Positions 1 to 5,794 of a stretch of DNA of 5,794 nt are shown here, one piece after another. Position 1 is the stretch's first letter. Every line of letters begins with the position of its first letter. The DNA is from an uncultured Clostridia bacterium (GTDB lineage: Bacteria > Bacillota > Clostridia > Oscillospirales > Ruminococcaceae). The stretch is taken from contig CAMGJS010000075.1 of NCBI GenBank assembly GCA_946056455.1, positions 1 through 5,794 of the forward strand. Reading direction: 5' to 3'. The notes under the pieces are model-generated. The model saw only the letters and a list, made by a program, of their open reading frames with translations. It was not told the DNA's origin and did no database searches. Position numbers and translations under genes: made by a program.

Positions 1-10
1 ATATCTTAAA

Positions 11-16
11 AAGGAG
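11..16 (+). promoter_or_regulatory. Shine-Dalgarno site of glnN
   Basis: AAGGAG lies 8 bases before the ATG at 25, a near-consensus ribosome binding site at ideal spacing. It supports 25 as the true start. Only 24 bases precede the gene, so no promoter or leader can be judged. Confidence 0.85.
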
Positions 17-24
17 CAATCATT

Positions 25-2121
25 ATGGCAACGGTATCTGATTATTTCGGAAGTATGGTTTTTGACGACAGAGTTATGAAAGCTACTTTATCGGCAAAGG
101 TTTATGCGTCTTTGAAAAAGACAATCGACGAGGGCACAGAGCTTGACATCAGCGTGGCTAACGCGGTGGCAACCGCTATGAAGGACTGGGCTGTTGCAAA
201 CGGAGCAACACACTACACCCACTGGTTCCAGCCTTTGACGGGTATCACAGCCGAAAAGCACGACAGCTTCATTTCGCCTTCTCCCGACGGCGGAGTTATT
301 ATGGAATTTTCGGGCAAGGAGCTTATCAAGGGCGAGCCTGACGCGTCATCCTTCCCCTCGGGCGGACTTCGTGCAACATTTGAGGCAAGAGGATATACAG
401 CGTGGGACCCTACATCATACGCATTCATAAAGGGCAAGACGCTTTGTATCCCCACAGCGTTCTGCTCATACGGCGGTCACGCGCTTGACAAGAAAACTCC
501 TCTTCTTCGTTCTATGGAAGCTCTCAACAAGCAGGCTCTCAGAATACTCAGACTTTTCGGAAACGATACAGCAAAATGTGTTCGTTCATCGGTAGGTCCC
601 GAGCAGGAATACTTCCTTGTTACCAAGGAAATGTATGATAAGCGCCCCGACCTTCGCTTCACGGGAAGAACTCTTTTCGGAGCAAAATCACCCAAGGGAC
701 AGGAAATGGACGACCACTATTTCGGAGTAATCAAGCCGAAGGTTGCCGAGTTTATGGAAGACCTTAACGAAGAGCTCTGGAAGTTAGGTATTCTCGCAAA
801 GACAGAACATAACGAGGTAGCCCCCGCTCAGCACGAGCTTGCACCTATCTATACAACAACAAATATAGCAACCGACCACAACCAGATTACAATGGAAATT
901 ATGCAGAAGGTAGCGCAGAAGCACGGTCTTGTTTGTCTTTTACACGAAAAGCCGTTTGCAGGAGTGAACGGCAGCGGTAAGCACAACAACTGGTCTATTG
1001 CGACAGATAACGGTCAGAACCTTCTCTCCCCGGGCGAAACACCCTATGAGAACGCACAGTTCTTACTCTTCCTTTGTGCAGTAATCAAGGCGGTTGACGA
1101 TTATCAGGATCTGCTCAGAATTTCTGTTGCAACAGCAGGAAACGACCACCGTCTCGGAGCAAACGAGGCTCCTCCCGCAGTTGTTTCAATCTTCCTCGGC
1201 GACGAACTCAATGCAGTTCTTGAAGCTATCGAGAACGACACACCTTATACGGGAGCAGAAAAAACACAGATGAAGCTCGGCGTTGATGTTCTTCCGAAGT
1301 TCAACAGAGATACTACCGACAGAAACAGAACATCGCCCTTTGCATTCACGGGCAACAAGTTCGAGTTCAGAATGCTTGGTTCTTCAAACAGTATCGCCTG
1401 CGCAAACATTATGCTTAACAGCGCAGTAGCGGAAAGCCTTAAAATCTATGCAGACCGTCTTGAAAAGGCAGAGGACTTCAAGACAACTCTCCACGAGATG
1501 ATAAGAAAGACCATAAAGGACCACAAGCGCATCATCTTCAACGGAAACGGCTATGACGACAGCTGGATCAAAGAAGCAACAGAAAAGAGAGGACTTTTGA
1601 ACCTCCGCACAACTCCCGACGCACTTCCTCTTCTCCTTGACAAGAAGAATGTGGATATGCTTACATCACACGGAGTATTCTCAGAGGCTGAAATAAAATC
1701 GCGTTATGAGATAACACTTGATAACTACTGCAAGACGGTTGTTATCGAAGCCAATACAATGGCAGATATGGCAAAGACGCAGATTGCTCCCGCTGTTGAA
1801 AAATATGCGGCAGATACAGCAAAGTCAGCGTCGGCTAAAAAGGCGCTCGATCCATCGCTCGCCTGCACCTTTGAAACAGAGCTTGTCAAGAAGCTTTCTG
1901 CTCTGACAGACAGAATTGCAGTGAAGTCAAAAGAACTTGAAGACGCTGTTCTTTCACTGGGCAAGGCAGAGGATATCGGTGCAGAGTCCGCAATGATAAG
2001 AGATAATGTTCTTCTTAAAATGAGCGAACTCAGACTTGCCTGCGACGAGGCAGAAACACTTACGGCAAAGAGCTACTGGCCGTTCCCTACATACGCAGAC
2101 CTTCTGTTCAGCGTAAAATAG
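25..2121 (+). CDS. glnN: Glutamine synthetase type III (GSIII, GlnN)
   Basis: ATP-dependent ligation of ammonium to glutamate giving glutamine, in the cytoplasm (EC 6.3.1.2). The 698-residue length fits GSIII (about 700 or more residues) and rules out GSI (about 450-470). Visible motifs in order: PSGGLR at 111-116; the catalytic glutamate motif GPEQEYF at 191-197; the GSIII hallmark [11 protein letters not shown] at 261-271, containing metal- and substrate-binding acidic residues; [10 protein letters not shown] at 315-324, the counterpart of the ATP/glutamate-binding NGSGMH segment of other GS classes; [14 protein letters not shown] at 371-384; and the arginine-rich [18 protein letters not shown] at 432-449. 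The C-terminal part (about 460-698) is helical and ends in a WPFPTY segment typical of GSIII. No adenylylation tyrosine motif of GSI is expected or recognised. The start has an AAGGAG site upstream. The gene is intact and is followed after about 40 bases by the Amt-PII gene, so it probably makes glutamine from ammonium entering through that channel. GSIII identity is very secure; the symbol glnN follows usage in Ruminococcus/Bacteroides-type GSIII. Confidence 0.97.
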   Translation: MATVSDYFGSMVFDDRVMKATLSAKVYASLKKTIDEGTELDISVANAVATAMKDWAVANGATHYTHWFQPLTGITAEKHDSFISPSPDGGVIMEFSGKELIKGEPDASSFPSGGLRATFEARGYTAWDPTSYAFIKGKTLCIPTAFCSYGGHALDKKTPLLRSMEALNKQALRILRLFGNDTAKCVRSSVGPEQEYFLVTKEMYDKRPDLRFTGRTLFGAKSPKGQEMDDHYFGVIKPKVAEFMEDLNEELWKLGILAKTEHNEVAPAQHELAPIYTTTNIATDHNQITMEIMQKVAQKHGLVCLLHEKPFAGVNGSGKHNNWSIATDNGQNLLSPGETPYENAQFLLFLCAVIKAVDDYQDLLRISVATAGNDHRLGANEAPPAVVSIFLGDELNAVLEAIENDTPYTGAEKTQMKLGVDVLPKFNRDTTDRNRTSPFAFTGNKFEFRMLGSSNSIACANIMLNSAVAESLKIYADRLEKAEDFKTTLHEMIRKTIKDHKRIIFNGNGYDDSWIKEATEKRGLLNLRTTPDALPLLLDKKNVDMLTSHGVFSEAEIKSRYEITLDNYCKTVVIEANTMADMAKTQIAPAVEKYAADTAKSASAKKALDPSLACTFETELVKKLSALTDRIAVKSKELEDAVLSLGKAEDIGAESAMIRDNVLLKMSELRLACDEAETLTAKSYWPFPTYADLLFSVK

Positions 2122-2163
2122 GACATTTAAGTAAAATTCATTTGAGAAAGAAGACGATTGAAT

Positions 2164-3921
2164 ATGTTAGTTGAAGAAATCACGAAACTTGTGCAGGACA
2201 CGGCGACAAGTGAAGTATTCGGGGTTTGGTTTTTGATAGGAGCCGCGCTGGTATTCTTTATGCAGGCAGGCTTTGCAATGGTAGAAACAGGCTTTACAAG
2301 AGCGAAAAACGCAGGAAACATCATAATGAAGAACCTTATGGACTTCTGTATCGGTACTGTTGTATTCGTTCTCTTAGGTTTCAGCCTGATGATGGCTGAG
2401 GATTATGTAATGGGTATCTTCGGTGTTCCCAACCTTGACATTCTCACAGACTTCGGCGGATTTTTAGCCGCAGGCAACGCTCCCTCGTTCGTATTCAACC
2501 TTGTATTCTGCGCAACGGCGGCTACGATCGTTTCGGGTGCTATGGCAGAAAGAACAAAGTTCATTTCCTACTGCGTATATTCGGCAGTAATCTCACTCTT
2601 TGTATATCCCGTTGAGGCAGGCTGGGTATGGAACTCGCAGGGCTGGCTTGCACAGCTTGGCTTCCACGATTTCGCAGGCTCGGCGGCTATCCACTCCGTC
2701 GGCGGTATGGCGGCTCTCATCGGCGCGATTATGTTAGGACCCCGTCTTGGCAAATATGTTAAAGATAAGAGCGGCAAGGTAACAAAGGTCAACGCTATTC
2801 CCGGTCACTCGGTAACACTCGGCGCACTCGGTTGCTTTATCCTCTGGTTCGGCTGGTACGGCTTCAATGGCGCAGCCGCTTGGGACGGCGCTTCACTCGC
2901 ATCAATCTTCGTTACAACAACAATAGCTCCCGCAGTTGCAACGGTTGTTACAATGATTTTCACCTGGGTTAAAAACGGCAAGCCCGATGTTTCAATGTGC
3001 CTTAACGCATCCCTTGCAGGACTTGTTGGTATCACGGCAGGTTGTGACTCTCTGGACGCATTAGGTTCCGTTATCGTAGGTGTTGTTTCAGGTATACTCG
3101 TAGTAGTTGTAGTTGAATTCCTCGACCTTAAACTTCATATCGACGACCCCGTAGGTGCGGTAGGCGTTCACTTTGCAAACGGTATCTGGGGTACAATCGC
3201 AGTTGGTCTTTTGTCAAACCCCGCAGCTCCCGCAGGACTTGAAGGACTTTTCTACACAGGCAGTGCAAAGCTTTTAGGTATCCAGTGCCTCGGTATTTTT
3301 GCAATACTTCTCTGGACTGCAATCACAATGACAATCACATTCGTTATCATCAAAAAGACAATCGGTCTTAGGGTAACCGAAGAAGAAGAAATCAAGGGAC
3401 TTGACAGTACAGAGCATGGTCTTCCCAGCGCTTATGCAGACTTTGTTCCCGCAGTTGAAAGCCTTGACTACGGTTATGAAGACGCAGTTGCCGTTACAGG
3501 CGACACACCTGTTGCAGAGGCTGTTCCCGTCAAGAAGGTTCCTGCTGTTGTTGACGATGATACGCCTAAGTTCACAAAGGTTGAAATCATATGCAAGGAA
3601 AGCAGATTTGAAAAGCTCAAGAGCGCTATGATGGATATCGGCATTACAGGTATGACAGTATCCCACGTTCTCGGTTGCGGAGCTCAGAAGGGCAAGCCCG
3701 AATACTACAGAGGCGTTCAGATTGAGGCTAACCTCCTTCCTAAGATTCAGGTCGATGTTGTTGTCAGCAAGGTGCCTGTAAGAACGGTTATCGAAACTGC
3801 AAAGAGAGTTCTTTACACAGGACATATCGGCGACGGAAAGATTTTCGTATACGATGTTGAAAATGTTGTAAAGGTAAGAACGGGCGAAGAAGGCTTTGAC
3901 GCTTTGCAGGATGTTGAATAA
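2164..3921 (+). CDS. amt: Ammonium channel Amt with C-terminal fused PII (GlnB/GlnK) domain
   Basis: Membrane ammonium channel joined to its own regulator; 585 residues from ATG 2164. A TTG two codons upstream (2158) is an alternative start; the Shine-Dalgarno is weak (GAGAAAGAAG, 2144-2153) and does not decide. Numbers count from ATG. The Amt part (about 15-424) shows roughly 11 hydrophobic segments and no obvious cleaved signal. The pore twin histidines are H177 (in DFAGSAAIH) and H336 (in DDPVGAVGVH). The Phe gate is F115 and F234 and the vestibule Trp is W156, but the Ser219 position of E. coli AmtB is A238. The conserved cytosolic tail GLRVTEEEEIKGLD...EHG is at 401-419. A Pro/Val/Ala/Asp linker (about 425-468) leads to a complete PII domain (470-585): IGITGMTV at 492-499, Q508 (Gln39), K527 (Lys58), IGDGKIF at 555-561 and VRTGE at 571-575. 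The uridylylation tyrosine (Tyr51) is I520. PII normally binds ATP/ADP and 2-oxoglutarate and blocks Amt with its T-loop; here this would act in cis. It is probably co-transcribed with glnN. Confidence 0.95.
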   Translation: MLVEEITKLVQDTATSEVFGVWFLIGAALVFFMQAGFAMVETGFTRAKNAGNIIMKNLMDFCIGTVVFVLLGFSLMMAEDYVMGIFGVPNLDILTDFGGFLAAGNAPSFVFNLVFCATAATIVSGAMAERTKFISYCVYSAVISLFVYPVEAGWVWNSQGWLAQLGFHDFAGSAAIHSVGGMAALIGAIMLGPRLGKYVKDKSGKVTKVNAIPGHSVTLGALGCFILWFGWYGFNGAAAWDGASLASIFVTTTIAPAVATVVTMIFTWVKNGKPDVSMCLNASLAGLVGITAGCDSLDALGSVIVGVVSGILVVVVVEFLDLKLHIDDPVGAVGVHFANGIWGTIAVGLLSNPAAPAGLEGLFYTGSAKLLGIQCLGIFAILLWTAITMTITFVIIKKTIGLRVTEEEEIKGLDSTEHGLPSAYADFVPAVESLDYGYEDAVAVTGDTPVAEAVPVKKVPAVVDDDTPKFTKVEIICKESRFEKLKSAMMDIGITGMTVSHVLGCGAQKGKPEYYRGVQIEANLLPKIQVDVVVSKVPVRTVIETAKRVLYTGHIGDGKIFVYDVENVVKVRTGEEGFDALQDVE

Positions 3922-3960
3922 GAAATTATCTAATTTCGCAGGATGATCCCCTGATATACG

Positions 3961-3999
3961 GAATAGGGTTCCCCGCATGCTTCACGGGGAGCCCCATTT
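3961..3999 (+). terminator. GC-rich hairpin between amt-PII and asnB (possible terminator or attenuator)
   Basis: GGGTTCCCCG (3966-3975) pairs with CGGGGAGCCC (3985-3994): ten base pairs including one G-U wobble, closing a 9-base loop. After an A/C mismatch the stem continues with AAT (3962-3964) against ATT (3996-3998). The tail is only mildly T-rich (ATTTCCTGTGTTT, 3996-4008), so it is not a canonical intrinsic terminator. It lies 40 bases after the amt-PII stop and 40 bases before asnB. It may be a partial terminator, an RNA-stabilising or processing hairpin, or part of an asnB leader. A smaller potential stem CAGG/CCTG (3939-3942 with 3950-3953) lies just upstream. Confidence 0.55.
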
Positions 4000-4025
4000 C
4001 CTGTGTTTAGACAAAAAATAAAGTT

Positions 4026-4031
4026 AAGAGG
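4026..4031 (+). promoter_or_regulatory. Shine-Dalgarno site of asnB
   Basis: AAGAGG lies 8 bases before the ATG at 4040. It fixes that start, which also places the catalytic cysteine as residue 2, as the family requires. Confidence 0.8.
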
Positions 4032-4039
4032 TTTTATAT

Positions 4040-5623
4040 ATGTGTTCAATTATGGGTTACTGCGGCAGCGGAGTTGACCTTGAATTATTCAGGAAAGGCT
4101 TTTGCCGCACAGTTACAAGAGGTCCCGACGACAGCCGTATCGTCGATACGGGCAAGGGACTTTTAGGGTTTCACAGGCTTGCTATTATGGGGCTTACCCC
4201 GGAAGGTATGCAACCATTCTCTCTTTCGGGGAGCTATGTTGTCTGCAACGGCGAGCTTTACGGTTTTGAAAAACAGAAGGAGCTTCTGATAGAAAAAGGC
4301 TACACCTTTAAAAGCGGAAGTGACTGCGAGATAATTCTGCCTATGTACCGCGAATACGGAGTTGAGATGTTCTCTATGCTCGACGCCGAATTTGCCTGCA
4401 TAATCTATGACGGCGAAAAGGGAGAATATATTGCCGCAAGGGACCCTATCGGTATCCGTCCGCTTTATTACGGCTATGACGACAAGGACATTATTGTCTT
4501 TGCAAGCGAGCCTAAAAACCTTGTGGGACTTGTAAAGAAAATAATGCCCTTTCCCCCCGGGCATTACTACAAGGACGGAAAATTCGTCTGCTACAACGAT
4601 ATATCAAAACCGCAGGAGGTTATTTACGACGATGTTGAAACTGCCTGCAGGAATATCCGCGAAAAGCTGACGGCAGGTGTTGAAAAACGCCTTGTTTCAG
4701 ACGCAAAGGTAGGTTTTCTTCTTTCGGGCGGACTTGACTCGTCCCTTGTCTGCGCTATTGCCGCAAAAAAGAGCGACAAGCCGATAAAGACCTTTGCAAT
4801 AGGTATGAGCGAGGACGCTATCGACCTTAAATATGCAAAAGAAGTCGCCGACTATATAGGCAGCGACCACAAGGAAATCTATATGACGCCCGACGAGGTC
4901 ATCTCATCGCTTGAAGAGGTAATCTCAACTATCGGAACATTCGATATAACTACTATCCGCGCAAGTATGGGTATGTATCTTATCTGCAAGGCGATACATA
5001 AGCAGACGGATATAAGAGTTCTTCTGACGGGCGAAATATCGGACGAAATCTTCGGTTATAAATACACAGACTTTGCACCCTCCGCCGCAGAATTTCAGAA
5101 AGAGGCTGAAAAGCGTGTTCACGAACTGCATATGTACGATGTTCTTCGTGCAGACCGTTGTATTTCTGCAAACTCCTTGGAAGCAAGAGTACCTTTCGGC
5201 GACCTTGACTTTGTAAAGTATGTTATGGCGCTTGACCCCGAAAGAAAGATAAACACCTATAACAAGGGCAAGTATCTTCTCCGTCACGCTTTTGAGGGAA
5301 CCCATTGTCTCCCCGACAGTATTCTGATGAGAGAAAAAGCCGCCTTTTCGGACGCTGTCGGTCACTCAATGGTAGATTATCTCAAAGAATATGCCGAAAC
5401 AAAATATACCGATGAACAGTTTGAAGCAGGTTGCAAAAGATACACCCACGCAAGACCTTTCACAAAAGAGTCGCTCCTTTACCGCGATATTTTTGAAAAA
5501 TATTATCCGGGACAGTCGGAAATGGTTGTGGACTTCTGGATGCCCAATAAGTCGTGGGAGGGCTGTAATGTCAACGACCCGTCCGCGAGAGTTCTTTCAA
5601 ACTACGGCGACAGCGGAAAGTAA
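4040..5623 (+). CDS. asnB: Asparagine synthetase B, glutamine-hydrolysing
   Basis: Cytoplasmic conversion of aspartate, glutamine and ATP to asparagine, glutamate, AMP and PPi (EC 6.3.5.4). 527 residues, slightly shorter than E. coli AsnB (about 554). The N-terminal class II glutaminase domain (about 1-190) begins MCSIMGYCG, so Cys2 becomes the N-terminal nucleophile after Met removal. Substrate-site motifs follow: GFHRLAI at 43-49, NGELYG at 70-75, GSDCEIIL at 93-100 and ARDPIGIRPLYYG at 133-145. The synthetase domain (about 200-527) has the ATP pyrophosphatase P-loop SGGLDSS at 229-235, DITTIRAS at 302-309, GEISDEIFGY at 331-340 and LEARVPFGD at 380-388. The last third, with FSDAVGHS (436-443) and a final NDPSARV (512-518), matches AsnB rather than the asparagine-synthase-like enzymes of exopolysaccharide or lasso-peptide pathways. 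The usual GEG(S/A)DE motif reads GEISDE here. The gene is intact. It follows amt-PII by 118 bases across a hairpin and would use glutamine made by GSIII. Confidence 0.95.
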   Translation: MCSIMGYCGSGVDLELFRKGFCRTVTRGPDDSRIVDTGKGLLGFHRLAIMGLTPEGMQPFSLSGSYVVCNGELYGFEKQKELLIEKGYTFKSGSDCEIILPMYREYGVEMFSMLDAEFACIIYDGEKGEYIAARDPIGIRPLYYGYDDKDIIVFASEPKNLVGLVKKIMPFPPGHYYKDGKFVCYNDISKPQEVIYDDVETACRNIREKLTAGVEKRLVSDAKVGFLLSGGLDSSLVCAIAAKKSDKPIKTFAIGMSEDAIDLKYAKEVADYIGSDHKEIYMTPDEVISSLEEVISTIGTFDITTIRASMGMYLICKAIHKQTDIRVLLTGEISDEIFGYKYTDFAPSAAEFQKEAEKRVHELHMYDVLRADRCISANSLEARVPFGDLDFVKYVMALDPERKINTYNKGKYLLRHAFEGTHCLPDSILMREKAAFSDAVGHSMVDYLKEYAETKYTDEQFEAGCKRYTHARPFTKESLLYRDIFEKYYPGQSEMVVDFWMPNKSWEGCNVNDPSARVLSNYGDSGK

Positions 5624-5693
5624 AAAGCATAGCTTTTAATTTAGGTTTCGCCCTCTGCGGAGGGCGACCTACTTTTTCTCCCGTGAAAAAGTC
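5623..5693. repeat. Structured repeat module, copy 1 (three hairpins)
   Basis: This module starts at the last base of the asnB stop codon. Stem i: AAAAGC/GCTTTT (5623-5628 with 5632-5637). Stem ii: TAGGT, a TT bulge, then CGCCCTC (5642-5655), pairing with GAGGGCG then ACCTA (5660-5671) around a TGCG loop. Stem iii: ACTTTTTC/GAAAAAGT (5671-5678 with 5685-5692). The segment 5632-5650 matches 5710-5728 of the second copy at 17 of 19 positions, and 5665-5678 matches 5757-5770 at 12 of 14. The variable arms differ between copies but still pair. The type is unknown; it could be a REP/MITE-like intergenic palindrome or a complex terminator. Confidence 0.7.
5642..5677 (+). terminator. Probable intrinsic terminator of asnB (stem ii of copy 1)
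   Basis: A GC-rich stem CGCCCTC/GAGGGCG (5649-5655 with 5660-5666), flanked by TAGGT/ACCTA across a TT bulge, is followed at once by CTTTTT (5672-5677). Stem plus T-run in this order is the classical Rho-independent layout for + strand transcription. It begins 19 bases after the asnB stop. Confidence 0.65.
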
Positions 5694-5720
5694 AAGCACT
5701 CTTTCGAGTGCTTCTATTTT
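5694..5720 (+). terminator. Terminator-like hairpin (stem i of copy 2)
   Basis: A perfect 8-bp stem AAGCACTC/GAGTGCTT with loop TTTC is followed by CTTCTATTTT minus its first bases (5714-5720, CTATTTT). The T-tract is short and interrupted, so at best a weak terminator. Confidence 0.4.
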
Positions 5721-5770
5721 AGGTTTCGTCGTCGGACACTTCGTGTCCTTTAACGACGACCTTCTTTTTT
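5721..5770 (+). terminator. Probable intrinsic terminator (stem ii of copy 2)
   Basis: A long composite hairpin (5721-5762) has outer arms AGGT..CGTCGT and ACGACGACCT and an inner GGACAC/GTGTCC stem closing a TTC loop. It is followed by TCTTTTTT (5763-5770), the order expected of an intrinsic terminator on the + strand. It is the second such unit after asnB, giving tandem termination. Confidence 0.6.
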
Positions 5771-5787
5771 GACAACAAAAAAGAAGG
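5760..5787. other. Perfect 12-bp T-run/A-run hairpin
   Basis: CCTTCTTTTTTG (5760-5771) and CAAAAAAGAAGG (5776-5787) are exact reverse complements around ACAA. The left arm takes in the T-run of the preceding terminator and shares three bases (5760-5762) with its stem, so the two helices cannot both form completely. Confidence 0.7.
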
Positions 5788-5794
5788 CAAAAAA

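Larger units (their letters stand above)
5694..5794. repeat. Structured repeat module, copy 2 (three hairpins, reaches window end)
   Basis: Same order of elements as copy 1. Stem i: AAGCACTC/GAGTGCTT (5694-5701 with 5706-5713), loop TTTC. Stem ii: AGGT, TT bulge, CGTCGT (5721-5732) pairing with ACGACG, ACCT (5753-5762), enclosing an inner stem GGACAC/GTGTCC (5734-5739 with 5743-5748). Stem iii: a perfect 12-bp T-run/A-run stem (5760-5771 with 5776-5787), loop ACAA, then GCAAAAAA. The copy may continue, or a third copy may follow, beyond 5794. Confidence 0.7.

Noticed and set aside
2122..2163. Terminator or promoter between glnN and amt-PII
   Set aside because: The gap is short and AT-rich, with no stem of note and no -35/-10 pair. 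Co-transcription is the simpler reading.
3274..3978. A 234-codon open frame on the - strand opposite the end of amt-PII
   Set aside because: It lies antisense to the well-supported Amt and PII coding sequence, its translation is Cys/Asn-rich without a recognisable family, and no convincing ribosome binding site was found. It is a shadow of codon bias.
3939..3994. Possible ANTAR-type two-hairpin antiterminator target upstream of asnB
   Set aside because: Such targets have two stems each with a six-base loop carrying A at position 1 and G at position 4. Here the loops are 7 and 9 bases and do not fit.
4008..4036. Possible promoter before asnB (TAGACA as a -35 element)
   Set aside because: At 17-base spacing the -10 position reads GTTTTA, a poor match, and it would overlap the ribosome binding site.
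4163..5365. Open frames of 133 and 146 codons on the - strand within asnB
   Set aside because: Both are antisense to a clear AsnB reading frame and show no recognisable domain. They are shadow frames.
5624..5794. CRISPR array or a small coding gene in the 3' region
   Set aside because: There are only two units, they are internally palindromic and have no unique spacers of regular length. No open frame with a ribosome binding site is visible.

Overview
This window holds a compact ammonium-assimilation gene cluster, all on the + strand. The order is a type III glutamine synthetase (glnN, 25-2121), an Amt ammonium channel with a PII regulatory domain fused to its C-terminus (2164-3921), and a glutamine-hydrolysing asparagine synthetase B (asnB, 4040-5623). 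The last 170 bases (5624-5794) carry no gene. They hold two tandem copies of a structured, hairpin-rich repeat module that also looks like a transcription terminator.

The genes suggest a Gram-positive anaerobe of the Clostridia, plausibly a gut or rumen Ruminococcus/Oscillospiraceae-type organism. The grounds are a GSIII-type enzyme as the glutamine synthetase, AAGGAG/AAGAGG ribosome binding sites, moderate GC content and a PII fused to Amt. No 16S rRNA or other strong taxonomic marker is present, so this is an inference.

Layout: 1-24 is the end of a 5' leader with a good Shine-Dalgarno site. glnN and amt-PII are separated by about 40 bases with no terminator, so they are very likely co-transcribed. 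A 118-base gap between amt-PII and asnB contains a strong GC-rich hairpin (3961-3999) with only a weak T-rich tail. It could be a partial terminator, attenuator or processing site that sets asnB expression apart from the first two genes. No convincing promoter is visible anywhere in the window; the operon promoter presumably lies upstream.

The three products form one pathway. Amt brings in ammonium, GSIII fixes it onto glutamate to give glutamine, and AsnB moves the glutamine amide nitrogen to aspartate. The PII domain tethered to Amt would sense ATP/ADP and 2-oxoglutarate and gate the channel in cis. Its T-loop lacks the tyrosine that is uridylylated in enteric PII proteins, so control should be by effector binding alone.

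The points most worth a second look are the Amt-PII fusion with its altered T-loop and altered channel vestibule, and the tandem three-hairpin modules after asnB, whose arms differ in sequence but keep pairing.
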